Origin: Candidatus Omnitrophica bacterium CG11_big_fil_rev_8_21_14_0_20_41_12
GTDB taxonomy: Bacteria; Omnitrophota; Gorgyraeia; Gygaellales; Profunditerraquicolaceae
DNA length: 51,425 nucleotides
Assembly (NCBI GenBank): GCA_002796135.1
Contig: PCWB01000037.1
Coordinates: 1-51,425 of the forward strand
Reading direction: 5' to 3'
Within the stretch, counting starts at the first letter, position 1. Each line of letters starts with the position of its first letter. Position numbers and translations under genes: made by a program. Positions 17,884 to 28,809 of the stretch are shown in pieces. The notes beneath the pieces are model-generated. The model was not told the DNA's origin. It saw nothing but the letters and a program-made list of their open reading frames with translations, and did no database searches.

Positions 17884-20786
17884 TTCTTATATTTTTTGCC
17901 TGAACCACAAGGACAAGGGGCATTACGTCCTACTTTAGGCTGATGGGATTGTACAGGTTTGGCTGCCTGAATTGCAGGCACGGCTGATTCCGGCGTATTT
18001 TCTCCTTCGGAAGAAGGTTGGAACTGTTCAGCTTCAGGATGAGAAAACTCCTTAGGCACAGAGCTAAAAACACCGTGGAACCTATCGAGCTTGGCAGGTT
18101 GTAATTTAAAAATAGTTTGTACCGCATCTTCTTCAATAGAGCCAATCATCTGGCTGAACATTCCAAAAGCTTCACGTTTATATTCAATCAAAGGATCTTT
18201 TTGTCCATAGGCGCGCAGGCCGATGCCTTCGCGCAGGCTATCCATGGCATAAAGGTGGTCCTTCCATTTACTATCGATGATCTGTAAAAAAACCATACGC
18301 TCTAGGTGGCGTAACAGGTCAGGATCAATTTCTTTTTCTTTATCTTCATAGGTCTTAAGCATCTGGTCGGTTAATTTATCTTTTAATTCCTGAACGCTTT
18401 GATTAGTAAATTCCTGTGCTTCTAGGCGCAAGCCAAAATTTAAAACAATTGAATTTATCAAACCGGTTATATCTATTCCGGATGAATCACCATGATCGTA
18501 AATTTTTAAATAATCATCAACCAGTCTAGGAATAATTTCCAGGATATTCTCTTTTAAGGAGAACCCTTCCAGGATCTGTTTACGCTGACCGTAAATGATC
18601 TCCCTTTGCTTATTCATGACATTATCATACTCTAAGAGCTGTTTTCTGATTTCAAAGTTATGCTGTTCAACCCGACGCTGAGCAATCTCAATTGAGCCGC
18701 TGACCCAGGGATGTTCAATAACCTGGCCATCTTCTAACCCCAATTTATCCATCAAACCGATAATCTTATCTGAGCCAAATAAACGCATCAGATCATCTTT
18801 CAGCGACACATAAAAACGGCTGCTTCCCGGATCCCCCTGCCGACCGCTGCGGCCGCGCAGCTGATTATCAATGCGCCTGGCTTCATGGCGCTCCGTACCT
18901 AAAACATGCAGACCACCAACATCCACAACTTTATCATGTTCAATCGCAGATTCAGATTTATAACGCTCAAGTATTTTCTTATATTCACTATGGTAATTCG
19001 AATCTTGAGGATCTAATTTTTGTTTAGCCACATTTTTTGCAGTAAATTCGGGGTTTCCTCCTAAGAGGATATCGGTACCACGGCCAGCCATATTAGTAGC
19101 AATGGTTACCCCTTTATAACTACCTGCCTGGGCAATAATCGTTGCCTCCATTTCATGGTATTTGGCATTTAATACCTGATGCGGGACTCCCCGGCGCTTA
19201 AGCATTTCCGAAAGCTTCTCGGATCTATCAATCGTAATCGTACCAACCAATACCGGCGTTCCTGAATTATACAGCTCGAAAATTTCCTCAACTACCGCCT
19301 CAAACTTTTCTTTTTCAGTCTTATAAATACGGTCAGGGTAATTTTTACGCATTAAAGGCTTATTAGTTGGCAAGACAACCACATCCAGCTGATAAATACT
19401 TTTAAATTCATTGGACTCGGTAAAAGCGGTCCCGGTCATCCCGGCCAGCTTTTCATACATCCGGAAATAATTTTGAAAGGTTACGGTGGCTAAAGTTTGG
19501 TTCTCCCGCTCGATCTTTAAGCCCTCTTTAGACTCAACTGCTTGATGTAAACCATCACTCCAGCGTCTGCCAGGCATGAGACGGCCGGTAAATTCATCAA
19601 CGATAATTACCTGCCCGTCTTTAATCACATAATCCACATCACACTCGAAAAATTCTTTGGCACGTAAAGCCTGAATTGTATGATGACGGTATTCAATTGT
19701 CTCCAAAGAATGCAGCGTATCTACACCCCAAAGTTTTGAAGCTTTAAGCTCCCCTGCTTCAGTCAACGCTACAGTCTGAGCCTTTTCATCGGCAACATAA
19801 TCAAAACCCTTACCTAAATCTACCCCCTTATATTTTGCGTCGATTTCATCGCGCTCGGTAACTCTGCGCCCCTCTAATTGCTCGACGATCTTTTTAGCAG
19901 TATAATATTTATCGGTAGATTCCTCTGCAGGCCCGGAGATAATTAAAGGAGTCCGTGCCTCATCAATTAAGATAGAATCAACTTCATCAACAATGGCATA
20001 ATAGAACGGACGCTGCACCAGCTCTTCGATTGAATACTTCATATTGTCACGCAGGTAATCAAAACCAAATTCATTATTGGTACCATAGGTTATATCGCAG
20101 GCATAAGCAATTTTTCTCTCTTCATCGCTCATATTATGCTGAATCGTCCCTACGGATAAACCCAAAAATTCATAGATCGGCCCCATCCATTCGCGGTCAC
20201 GCCGGGCAAGATAATCATTAACCGTAACGACATGCACGCCTTTATCTAATAAAGCATTTAAATAGGCGGCTAATGTGGCCACCAGGGTCTTTCCTTCTCC
20301 GGTAGACATCTCGGCTATTCTGCCTTCATGCAAAATGATTCCTCCGGCAATCTGCACATCAAAATGCCGTAACCCAATAGTACGCCGCGATGCTTCCCGC
20401 ACCACAGCAAAAGCCTCAGGTAAAATATCGGCAAAAATACGATTACGGCTGATCTTTAATTTCTCTTTTAATTTTTCCTTTTCTTCCGGAATCGCCACTC
20501 TCGACATATCCTGCTTCAACTCTTCTAATTCCTGAACAATACTATCGGATTTACGTTTTAAATGCTCTCTGAATTCAACGGATTTGGCGGCAAGCTCTGC
20601 ATCGCTTAGTGAACTCATTTTAGCTTCCAAAGAATTCACCGCATTAACTATTCCGGCTACCTCAACCATCTTATTCATCGAAGGACTGGGCAGCTCAGAA
20701 TGCAGAGTTATATTTAATTTAGGGAACCTGCTCCTGATCACATTCTGTTTATTTTGCAGAATAAATTTTTTAATTAAACCTAACAT
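17868..20786 (-). CDS. secA: preprotein translocase subunit SecA
   Basis: 972 aa; [54 protein letters not shown]-terminal zinc motif [13 protein letters not shown]. Confidence 0.97.
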   Translation of the reverse strand: MLGLIKKFILQNKQNVIRSRFPKLNITLHSELPSPSMNKMVEVAGIVNAVNSLEAKMSSLSDAELAAKSVEFREHLKRKSDSIVQELEELKQDMSRVAIPEEKEKLKEKLKISRNRIFADILPEAFAVVREASRRTIGLRHFDVQIAGGIILHEGRIAEMSTGEGKTLVATLAAYLNALLDKGVHVVTVNDYLARRDREWMGPIYEFLGLSVGTIQHNMSDEERKIAYACDITYGTNNEFGFDYLRDNMKYSIEELVQRPFYYAIVDEVDSILIDEARTPLIISGPAEESTDKYYTAKKIVEQLEGRRVTERDEIDAKYKGVDLGKGFDYVADEKAQTVALTEAGELKASKLWGVDTLHSLETIEYRHHTIQALRAKEFFECDVDYVIKDGQVIIVDEFTGRLMPGRRWSDGLHQAVESKEGLKIERENQTLATVTFQNYFRMYEKLAGMTGTAFTESNEFKSIYQLDVVVLPTNKPLMRKNYPDRIYKTEKEKFEAVVEEIFELYNSGTPVLVGTITIDRSEKLSEMLKRRGVPHQVLNAKYHEMEATIIAQAGSYKGVTIATNMAGRGTDILLGGNPEFTAKNVAKQKLDPQDSNYHSEYKKILERYKSESAIEHDKVVDVGGLHVLGTERHEARRIDNQLRGRSGRQGDPGSSRFYVSLKDDLMRLFGSDKIIGLMDKLGLEDGQVIEHPWVSGSIEIAQRRVEQHNFEIRKQLLEYDNVMNKQREIIYGQRKQILEGFSLKENILEIIPRLVDDYLKIYDHGDSSGIDITGLINSIVLNFGLRLEAQEFTNQSVQELKDKLTDQMLKTYEDKEKEIDPDLLRHLERMVFLQIIDSKWKDHLYAMDSLREGIGLRAYGQKDPLIEYKREAFGMFSQMIGSIEEDAVQTIFKLQPAKLDRFHGVFSSVPKEFSHPEAEQFQPSSEGENTPESAVPAIQAAKPVQSHQPKVGRNAPCPCGSGKKYKKCCGK

Positions 20787-20798
20787 TTCGCACCTTAA

Positions 20799-21897
20799 TT
20801 ATTTATTGGCCTTGAATTTGAGAAACGCTTCAATAAACCCATCCAAACCGCCGTCTAAAATCTTTTGAGTATCCCCGGTTTCAAAATCAGTACGATGATC
20901 CTTAACCAAATTATACGGATGCAAAACATACGATCGAATTTGACTTCCCCATTCAATCCTTTTTTTATCCGCATCCGTTTGCTTTAATTCCTCAGCTTTC
21001 TTTCTCTGTTGAGCTTCATAGATGCGCGCCTTAAGTATTTTTAAAGCTGTTTGTTTATTTTGAAACTGAGAGCGCTCGTTCTGGCACTGCGCCACAATAC
21101 CCGTCGGAAGATGGGTAATCCTTACCGCTGAATCCGTGGTATTGACGCTTTGGCCTCCGGCTCCTTTAGACCGGTAAACATCTACACGCAGGTCTTTCTC
21201 ATCAATCTTGATATCCAATTCCTCTTCTATTTCTGGGATCGCATCCACGGAAGCAAAAGAAGTATGCCGGCGTGAATTTGCATCAAAAGGAGAAATACGT
21301 ACCAGCCGATGCACTCCGCGTTCTGCTTTTAAATAACCAAAAGCATACGGACCTTCGATTAAAATAGTAACGTTTTTGATTCCGGCCTCTTCCCCCGGAA
21401 GAATATCAATCGTTTTTACGCTATACCCATGGCTTTCTGCAAAACGGCTATACATCCTTAGCAACATTCCTGCCCAATCACAGGATTCTGTGCCGCCGGC
21501 CCCGGAATTAATACTTAGAATCGCGCTATTTTTATCAAACGGACCACCTAAAAGAACCTGAAACTCAAGTTTATCAATTATCACTAAAAGGCTATCGGCA
21601 TTACGGATTAAATCTAAAACCAAATCCTTATCTTCATCTTTAAGCAAGGGAATAAGTTCGATAAGCTCATGGTATTTCTTAGAGGATAGCTCCCAAGGTT
21701 CAACTGTCGCTTTGAGATTTTTTAATTCCTTGACTATTCTTGTGGACTGTTCCGTATTATTCCAAAACCCCTCCGAAGACATCTGAACGGATAGAGCATC
21801 TATCTGCTGTTTTTTAGCGGCAACGTCAAAGATAACCTCTTAAATTTTCCAACCTCACCCCGATACCTTCAAGCTTGCTTTTAATTTCTTCAATCAT
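20799..21897 (-). CDS. prfB: peptide chain release factor 2, expressed by +1 programmed frameshift
   Basis: Zero frame MIEEIKSKLEGIGVRLENLRGYL ends at CTT TGA C; the +1 frame continues VAAKKQQIDALSVQMSSEGFW...; GGQSVNTTDSAVR motif. RBS AGGAGAAAGAT before the ATG at 21897. Confidence 0.95.
21825..21840 (-). promoter_or_regulatory. RF2 programmed +1 frameshift site
   Basis: Minus strand AGAGGT TAT CTT TGA C: SD-like element spaced as in the classical prfB site. Confidence 0.93.
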
Positions 21898-21972
21898 ATC
21901 TTTCTCCTATTAGAACCCCCGTTTCCCGATTAGCCCGGAAACTGTTTCCAAGCTGAAGGGGAAACTGTTTTA

Positions 21973-23046
21973 TTAAGATTTCTTAATCCCTTTGTACGCC
22001 AGCATAAATTCTTCGCGGCTATCCGCAACCAGCAGAGCATCCTCTAAACTTATTTTACCCTCATGGGTTAATTTAACCAAAGACTGCGTAAACGATTGCA
22101 TACCAAAAACCGCGCCGTCCTCAATAAAATCAGGGATCTCCCAAATCTTGCCTTCCCGGATTAAGCGGCTGATCGTCGGAGTCAGGAGCATAACTTCATA
22201 AGCCGGAACTCGACCCGCACCATGTTGAGTAGGCACCAGGCGCAAAGAAATTACTCCTTTTAATAATACGGCCAATTGATTCCTCACCTCCTGATGCTGA
22301 TGCGGAGGGAAAAAATTGATCAACCTTTCTACAGTCTGGGGCGCATTAATTGTATGCAAAGTACTTAAAACCAAAACTCCGGTCTCCGCTGCAGCCATAG
22401 CGCTAGAAACTGTGTCAAGATCGCGAATATTACCAATAAACATTACATCCGGGCTTTGCAAGGTAAAAGCACGCAGGGCAGTAGGATAACTTTTAACATC
22501 AATCCCCAGCTCTCGCTGGTTGATAATTGATTGATTATCTTCAAAGGTAAATTCAATCGGCTCCTCAACAGTAAGCACATGTTTCCTGGAGTTATTATTG
22601 ATATATTCAATCATGCTGGCAATTGTCGTAGATTTTCCGCTTCCCATGCTCCCGGTTAATAATACCAGGCCGCGGGTCTCTAATGATAACTTAGTTAATA
22701 TCTCAACGGGAAGATTCAACTCTTCAAAACTAGCTATATGATTACGTACATTTCTGATAACCAGCGAAGGCCAATTTCTTTGCGTAAATACACTCACTCG
22801 GAAACGCCGCTTGAATTCATCCAAATATACAGCAAAATCTACATCAAGATTATTTCTAAAAGCCTCCAGCTGCTTAGTGCTGGCCAACTGTTCAGTGGCA
22901 AACATAACATCCTCAACGCTTAAGATCCTGGTATCCAAGGCAACAATTTTTCCGTCAATCCGCAGCCGAGGAGTACCTCCGGCCCGGTAAAAAAGGTCCG
23001 AGGCATTCCTATCTACCATCTCTTTCATTAATTTTTTAATGTCCAT
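21973..23046 (-). CDS. PilT/PilU-type type IV pilus retraction ATPase
   Basis: 357 aa; GSMGSGKSTTIASMIEYIN, VEEPIEF, STLHTINAPQTVERLINFFPPHQ. Confidence 0.88.
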   Translation of the reverse strand: MDIKKLMKEMVDRNASDLFYRAGGTPRLRIDGKIVALDTRILSVEDVMFATEQLASTKQLEAFRNNLDVDFAVYLDEFKRRFRVSVFTQRNWPSLVIRNVRNHIASFEELNLPVEILTKLSLETRGLVLLTGSMGSGKSTTIASMIEYINNNSRKHVLTVEEPIEFTFEDNQSIINQRELGIDVKSYPTALRAFTLQSPDVMFIGNIRDLDTVSSAMAAAETGVLVLSTLHTINAPQTVERLINFFPPHQHQEVRNQLAVLLKGVISLRLVPTQHGAGRVPAYEVMLLTPTISRLIREGKIWEIPDFIEDGAVFGMQSFTQSLVKLTHEGKISLEDALLVADSREEFMLAYKGIKKS

Positions 23047-23113
23047 CTATCCTCCTCAGAAGGAAATATCCACGCTACCTAGTTTCGCCCGGCGCAATTT
23101 CGCTACGGGGCCA

Positions 23114-23144
23114 ACACCGGCGCAATACCAATTAGCGCCGGGTG
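23114..23144. repeat. REP-like intergenic hairpin, copy 1
   Basis: ACACCGGCGCAATACCAATTAGCGCCGGGTG; near-identical copy at 36421..36451 with a compensatory stem change. Confidence 0.7.
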
Positions 23145-23152
23145 CCTAAACA

Positions 23153-24646
23153 TTATAACATTCTATTACCTTTTAGCGTAGAATTAAATTCCATGTATTT
23201 AGCTAACATCAGCCGGCTCTGCGCATCGATTGCCGGAGCTGATCCGACAATCAAAATTACAAACGGCACAAATATCCATTCCAAAACTAAAAGTACATTC
23301 TTAATCCAACTGATCCCTTTAGGTCTCGGCGGCAAAATTGTCCAACTTAAAAATATCCAGATCAAACTGGTTAATAAAGTAAACCGCAACAACAAACCGG
23401 TAATCCTTGGAAGATTATAAGCAATGGAGCTCTGACTAAAAAATGCTCCCCCGAAAAGAATGGGTAAATAACCGATAAGTACCAGAATAAATGCCCAAAC
23501 CGCCCAGGTAACATGACTCTCCAAAAGATGAAAAGACCTTCTTAATTTATTAAACAAAGAAATGTTCTTATTATTTATAAAACCATTTACTACAAAAGGA
23601 AAATTTTCGACTCCCCAAGCCCACCTTCTTTTTTGCTTATACTGCACGATGATTGTTTTCCATATATTATTAGAGTAAGCGATATCCATAGAAACGGTAA
23701 CATATAACGGAACCACCCGGTAATCTCCGTTATAATACAAGTACCCTTTCCAATAAATCACAGAGTCATCAGAAATCATGTTGGTCGGCCAGTAATCTAC
23801 CTCTACAAGAGTTTTAAAACTCATGCTATGGCTGGAGAAAGTAACGAATTTTTCCAGGCGCATACTCTCAATTAACTGACAGAATGAACTGCTAATCTCA
23901 ATCAGCCTGGCAAAAGAAGGCGCCTGCCAGATGTTATTATTATAAACCGGCATCGGCTGATAACTTGCCTGATGCGGCTTATCAGAAGTCAAGAAATGGT
24001 AGCCTAAACAACCGAAATACTTGGGGTCAACACAGGTATCGGCGTCAAAACAAGAAACAATTACATGCTCATAAGCAATTTGGCGGCTATCCAGAAATTT
24101 TTTAGCAGCCTTAGCGCTCCAGGTGGCATTGGCCCCCTTAGTACGGGTTTCATTCGCTAAACCATCAGGATGAAAAGTAGATAAATAAGCGCCAAATATT
24201 TGGCTAAATTCTTTTTCAAGAATCAGGGCGTTAGCGTGTGCACGAAAATTACGTTCTTCAAAAGCCATAACGACAATAATCTTATCTTTCGGGTAATGGC
24301 TCAAGCTTAAAGCGGCTAGTGACGGCCGCAATACTTCTAAGCCCTCATTATAAACAGGAAATATAACCAACTGATACAGGATAGAAAAACCTTTTTCTTC
24401 AGGAAGTACTAAACAATGCTTCAGCCAATCCTCATTTCTCTGCCGGAAAAGCCGGTGGTGCGCCATAACTAAAAGTGTAGTTAAATAAAGCGTACGGATA
24501 ATCCAATAAAAATCAAAAGTGATAATGATTACCGCGCTGGCGACCGGATATTTGATCGATAAAAAAATTAACGAAACAATTATCCCCCAAGATAGCCCTC
24601 CGGGAAGAATCTCTAGCGTCCTCTTTAAAAATATTTTCTTATTCAT
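23153..24646 (-). CDS. family 2 glycosyltransferase, membrane-associated
   Basis: 497 aa; SCFDADTCVDPKYFGCLGY, QKRRWAWGVENF, multiple TM segments. Confidence 0.8.
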   Translation of the reverse strand: MNKKIFLKRTLEILPGGLSWGIIVSLIFLSIKYPVASAVIIITFDFYWIIRTLYLTTLLVMAHHRLFRQRNEDWLKHCLVLPEEKGFSILYQLVIFPVYNEGLEVLRPSLAALSLSHYPKDKIIVVMAFEERNFRAHANALILEKEFSQIFGAYLSTFHPDGLANETRTKGANATWSAKAAKKFLDSRQIAYEHVIVSCFDADTCVDPKYFGCLGYHFLTSDKPHQASYQPMPVYNNNIWQAPSFARLIEISSSFCQLIESMRLEKFVTFSSHSMSFKTLVEVDYWPTNMISDDSVIYWKGYLYYNGDYRVVPLYVTVSMDIAYSNNIWKTIIVQYKQKRRWAWGVENFPFVVNGFINNKNISLFNKLRRSFHLLESHVTWAVWAFILVLIGYLPILFGGAFFSQSSIAYNLPRITGLLLRFTLLTSLIWIFLSWTILPPRPKGISWIKNVLLVLEWIFVPFVILIVGSAPAIDAQSRLMLAKYMEFNSTLKGNRML

Positions 24647-25583
24647 TTAAACTTTGTTTTTGCCCCTGTTTAATTGCGCCGAATTGCTGAACCATTAACC
24701 TTTCCAATAAGAAAAGATTGGAGCTTAACTCCAATTTATACAGGTTTTGATTATCGCTAAAATAGAGAGTGTCCTCTTTAACATCATAAAATGCGCTCGC
24801 CCACTCCCAATCTAATTCTACCAGATTAAGCGGCTTAGATTGCGGTCTGGCCTCAATCACCTGAACGTGCTGATCGGTTAAAACAACCAAGTGGTAGTTA
24901 TCCGAATGCCAAAAAACATTGACTATTTTTTCTTGGGCATAATCCCAAAATACAGGAAAATCCGCATATCCATAATCACCCTGATTATCAAAAAAGATCA
25001 CGCTGATCTGATGAGGATTAAATATGAAAAGTTTCTTCCTATCTGCGGAAACCTCCCAACCAACAATCTGTGTAAAACCTTGCGGAAGACTGGCGACATC
25101 TTCAAAATTACTCGCATCAAAATCAGACTTATACACGATTCTATTTTTTAGATCCAGATAATAAATAATCTTTCTTTCGGTATCAATGTGAAAACTGGAA
25201 AATTTCTCCCGGTTTAACTGTTGAAAATTGGACCGTAACGGAAAAAGGATAATTTTGTCAAGGCGGCTAACCTTGCCTGCTTCCACATCCACCTCCCCTT
25301 TCCAGGGATAGTGTTGCGCTAATTCTAAAACGACCTTATAAACTCCGGGAATCAGCTCCTGCATGCTTGCCGGACTATGCTCGGCAAAAAGTTTACCATC
25401 AAGATATATTTTTGCCCCATCAGGTTGAGTTTGGATGAAGATTAAACCTGTCTTGGTAAATTTTAAAGTTCGCCTGTCAAATTTATATCCTAAAGCATAA
25501 GAAAGGATAAAGGGCAGTCCGGCAAAAAATATAAGTACGCTTAAAAAAAACAATACTGCTCTTAGTCTTTGAAAATTAAACAT
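24639..25583 (-). CDS. PEGA domain-containing protein
   Basis: 314 aa; N-terminal TM; TQPDGAKIYLDGKLFAEHSPASMQELIPGVYKVVLEL. Confidence 0.75.
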   Translation of the reverse strand: MFNFQRLRAVLFFLSVLIFFAGLPFILSYALGYKFDRRTLKFTKTGLIFIQTQPDGAKIYLDGKLFAEHSPASMQELIPGVYKVVLELAQHYPWKGEVDVEAGKVSRLDKIILFPLRSNFQQLNREKFSSFHIDTERKIIYYLDLKNRIVYKSDFDASNFEDVASLPQGFTQIVGWEVSADRKKLFIFNPHQISVIFFDNQGDYGYADFPVFWDYAQEKIVNVFWHSDNYHLVVLTDQHVQVIEARPQSKPLNLVELDWEWASAFYDVKEDTLYFSDNQNLYKLELSSNLFLLERLMVQQFGAIKQGQKQSLNE

Positions 25584-26820
25584 GGATCAACTCTTTCCGG
25601 CGCAAAAGACGGTGATAACCTAAGGCAAACCTATGCGCCTCATCACGAATTTTACGAATTAAATTCATCCCCGGCGCATCTTTAGGAAAACTTAAAATTC
25701 CGGGCTTTTGACTACTATAGATATGCTCTCTTTCTTTAGCGATACTCACCAGCGCAAGATTAAGATTTAATTCTTTAAGCTGGCGAAATGCGGTGAGCAA
25801 ATGCCCCTGGCCTCCGTCAATAAGCACCAGATCCGGCAAAGGCTTGTTCTCTTTAATTAATCTGCGATAACGCCGATAGACAATCTGCCCGAGCATTTTA
25901 TAATCATTAACTCCGGAAAAATTCTTAATGCGAAAACGACGGTAGTTATTTTTGTCCGCGACCCCATCCTGGAAGCTGACCATTGAGCCTACAGAATGCT
26001 TCCCGGAAAGATTAGAAACATCAAACCCCTCGATTCTGACCGGTAAATTCACTAAACCCAATCTGTTTTTTAAATCTTCTAACTCTGACTTACGATTAAT
26101 CCCGCCTGAGCCGGAGGAAAGCTCAGACAAAACAGCGATTTGATCGCGAATCCCGGCTGCCCCTTCGAAATCAAAAGCCTTAGATTTATCCCGCATCGCC
26201 TTATTGAGTTTACGGATCAAAGAATCCGTCTTAGCTTCCAAAATTAAAACAATACAATCAATGATGCGCTTGTACTCTTTAGGGCTAATCTTTCCAATGC
26301 AGGGAGCCGGACAAAGATTAATCCTATAATAAATACAGCTTTGCTTGGGCAAGCGGCGGCAGGAACGGTACGCAAAACTGCGCCGGATGATTTTAAGAGC
26401 AGCTTTTAAAAGCTTGGCATTAGTATAGGGCCCCAGATAGTCACCGGGAGAATTATCTTTTTTACGCGTAATATAAACGGACGGAAATTTTTCCTTGGAG
26501 ATCTTTACGAAAGGAAAACTCTTATCATCTTTAAGTGAAATATTATACTTGGGCCTGAGCTGACGGATCAGGCCGGCCTCAAGTAATAAAGCCATGGCTT
26601 CAGTTGTGCAAAGCCTAAACTCCATATCTAGAGCTTTGGCCATTAAAGAAGCGGTCTTATTATCTAAATCCGCACCCAAGTAACTAAGCAGGCGCTTCTT
26701 TAGCGAGTTGGCCTTACCTACATAAATCACCTGATTCCGGCTATTGCGCATCAGATAAACACCGCAAGAATCAGGTAAAGATAAAATTTTCTTTCTTAAC
26801 TTTTGAGCACACCTCATCAA
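25576..26820 (-). CDS. uvrC: compact UvrC-like excinuclease subunit
   Basis: 414 aa; GIY-YIG (SCGVYLMRNSRNQVIYVGKANSLKKRLLSYL), UVR-like KAFDFEGAAGIRDQI, RNase H-like DLVLIDGGQGH; ends after RDEAHRFALGYHRLLRRK with no HhH tail. Confidence 0.85.
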   Translation of the reverse strand: MMRCAQKLRKKILSLPDSCGVYLMRNSRNQVIYVGKANSLKKRLLSYLGADLDNKTASLMAKALDMEFRLCTTEAMALLLEAGLIRQLRPKYNISLKDDKSFPFVKISKEKFPSVYITRKKDNSPGDYLGPYTNAKLLKAALKIIRRSFAYRSCRRLPKQSCIYYRINLCPAPCIGKISPKEYKRIIDCIVLILEAKTDSLIRKLNKAMRDKSKAFDFEGAAGIRDQIAVLSELSSGSGGINRKSELEDLKNRLGLVNLPVRIEGFDVSNLSGKHSVGSMVSFQDGVADKNNYRRFRIKNFSGVNDYKMLGQIVYRRYRRLIKENKPLPDLVLIDGGQGHLLTAFRQLKELNLNLALVSIAKEREHIYSSQKPGILSFPKDAPGMNLIRKIRDEAHRFALGYHRLLRRKELIHV

Positions 26821-28370
26821 GTTTGTCCTGTTTTTTTATTTAATAACCAATAAATAAGCTCTTTAAGCTCTTCCACCCTAAAAAGTAAACAAAACATAAT
26901 GTAAGACAGGCCCCCGCAAAATAATGCCCAGGCAAGATTTAAAGTTTGATTCACCAGGTAGCAGACAGCGGCCATGCAAAAAGAAGCCGCAAAGATACGT
27001 AAAAAGGAAAATAAAATTTTACGCTCATGGAAACCTCCCAGGCGCCTGCCTAGAATAAAAAACAAAAAGAAAAATGTAATTATCCCCGAGATGGAGGTGG
27101 CTAAAGCCAGGCCGCCGATTTTAAGCGGGAACATCAATAACGTATTGAGGATAACATTCATTACCAGGGCAACTCCGGCGATTTTAGTAGGCGTAACTGT
27201 ATCCTTAAGGGCAAAAAAACAGCATTGCAATATTTTTGTTCCGCCGTAAGCGCATAATCCGATACTATAGAAAATCAAAGCATTGCTGGTTAATAATCCT
27301 GATTGAACATCAAATCTTCCCCCGCCGAAAAAAGTAAAGACTATCGGCTGGGCTAAAACCATAAAAAGTGCGCTCATCGGCAACATCACAAAAAAAACTA
27401 CGCGCAATCCCCAAAAAAGAGTAGCTTTAAGATTCTGTTGGTCATCCTCTAATGCCTGTGTTGAAAAAGTAGGCAAAATCGCCTGCGCCACGGCATTACT
27501 AAAAATACCGATGGGGAATTGAATCAGCCGATAGGAAAAATAGAGCACCGCTACGCCTCCTTCTCCCACGATGCCTGCCAATGAACTAAAGATAGAATCA
27601 ACAAAATTATTCAACTGGTAAATCCCGGAACTAGCCAGACGCGGTAACATTAATTTCTTGATCTGGATTACGCCGGGATGTTTAAGCGACCATTTGAATT
27701 TCGGACGAAATCCTTTTTTATATAAAACCGGGATCTGTACTGCCAATTGCAGAATGCCTCCCAGTAAAACTCCGATCGCCAGGCCCGCAGTGCCTTCCCC
27801 TATAAACAAGACACAAATAATTATAGAAATATTTAAAAGACATGGCGCAAATGCCGAAACAGTAAAATTCTTTAATGAGTTGAGCAGAGCCATGGCATAT
27901 GCCGCCAGGCCGATAAGTAAAATATAAGGAAAAATAATCCGGTTGAGATTAATCGTTGCCGCCAGCTTCTCGGGTGAAGCAATAAAACCAGGAGCCAACA
28001 GGCGAACAATCAGCGGAGAAAAAATTATCCCCAATATAGTGATAGCGCTTAGTATAACCGCAAGCAAATTAAGCAGGATATTAGCCAGCTCCCAAAATTC
28101 TTCTTTGGAATGCTTAAGGTTATATTCACTTAAAACCGGGATAATTGCGGCATTCGAAGCCCCTTCACCAACCAGGTCACGGAAAAGATTCGGTATGCGG
28201 AAAGCAATCACAAAAGCCTGGGCATAAATATAGATGCCAAATAGCCGGGCAATAATCATATCCCTGATAAAACCCAGGATACGTGAGATAAGGGTGGCCA
28301 GGCTGATTACCCCTGCAGAGCGGGCAATGGCATGATTATGGCGGTTTAGAGAATATTTGTTTGTTGACAT
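26817..28370 (-). CDS. murJ: lipid II flippase MurJ (MviN)
   Basis: 517 aa polytopic; ISRILGFIRDMIIARLFG, FRIPNLFRDLVGEGASNAAIIPVL. Confidence 0.92.
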   Translation of the reverse strand: MSTNKYSLNRHNHAIARSAGVISLATLISRILGFIRDMIIARLFGIYIYAQAFVIAFRIPNLFRDLVGEGASNAAIIPVLSEYNLKHSKEEFWELANILLNLLAVILSAITILGIIFSPLIVRLLAPGFIASPEKLAATINLNRIIFPYILLIGLAAYAMALLNSLKNFTVSAFAPCLLNISIIICVLFIGEGTAGLAIGVLLGGILQLAVQIPVLYKKGFRPKFKWSLKHPGVIQIKKLMLPRLASSGIYQLNNFVDSIFSSLAGIVGEGGVAVLYFSYRLIQFPIGIFSNAVAQAILPTFSTQALEDDQQNLKATLFWGLRVVFFVMLPMSALFMVLAQPIVFTFFGGGRFDVQSGLLTSNALIFYSIGLCAYGGTKILQCCFFALKDTVTPTKIAGVALVMNVILNTLLMFPLKIGGLALATSISGIITFFFLFFILGRRLGGFHERKILFSFLRIFAASFCMAAVCYLVNQTLNLAWALFCGGLSYIMFCLLFRVEELKELIYWLLNKKTGQT

Positions 28371-28425
28371 GAGTAATGAATTATGCTAATAATATTACCT
28401 TGTTATATTAACCAGGAGAGAACAG

Positions 28426-28689
28426 ATGCCAAGACGTAAAACATCATTAAAAAGTAACCGAGTAAGCAAAAGAAAACATAGCCGCAACCTAAAAATAAAA
28501 GTTCAACTTAAGAAAACAGTTAAGAAATTTCAGGAGCTGCTTTCCGCAAAGAATATCACCGAAGCCAAAATATTTATGCTCAAGGTTTTTTCTCAGTTAG
28601 ATAAAGCAGCCAAAAAAAATATCATCCCTACAGGCACGGCTAACCGCAGAAAATCACGACTCAACCGGCACTTAAACAAATCCCATTAA
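28426..28689 (+). CDS. rpsT: 30S ribosomal protein bS20
   Basis: 87 aa; KTSLKSNRVSKRKHSRN...IPTGTANRRKSRLNRHLNK. Confidence 0.9.
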   Translation: MPRRKTSLKSNRVSKRKHSRNLKIKVQLKKTVKKFQELLSAKNITEAKIFMLKVFSQLDKAAKKNIIPTGTANRRKSRLNRHLNKSH

Positions 28690-28805
28690 ATTCCATTATA
28701 AGTCCCGCGAGCGTATCGTTGCTTCTGGCGGGGCAAATCCCATTAAATTCCATTATAAGTCCCGCGAGCGTATCGTTGCTTCTGGCGGGGCAAATCCCAT
28801 TAAAC
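28678..28805. repeat. two tandem 57-bp units plus partial third, beginning inside the rpsT 3' end
   Basis: AAATCCCATTAAATTCCATTATAAGTCCCGCGAGCGTATCGTTGCTTCTGGCGGGGC at 28678-28734 and 28735-28791, partial at 28792; each unit holds a CCCGC...GCGGG hairpin. Confidence 0.95.
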
Positions 28806-28809
28806 TTCG

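Noticed and set aside
28678-28805. Possible CRISPR array
   Set aside because: Whole 57-bp unit is repeated in tandem with no variable spacers and no cas genes.
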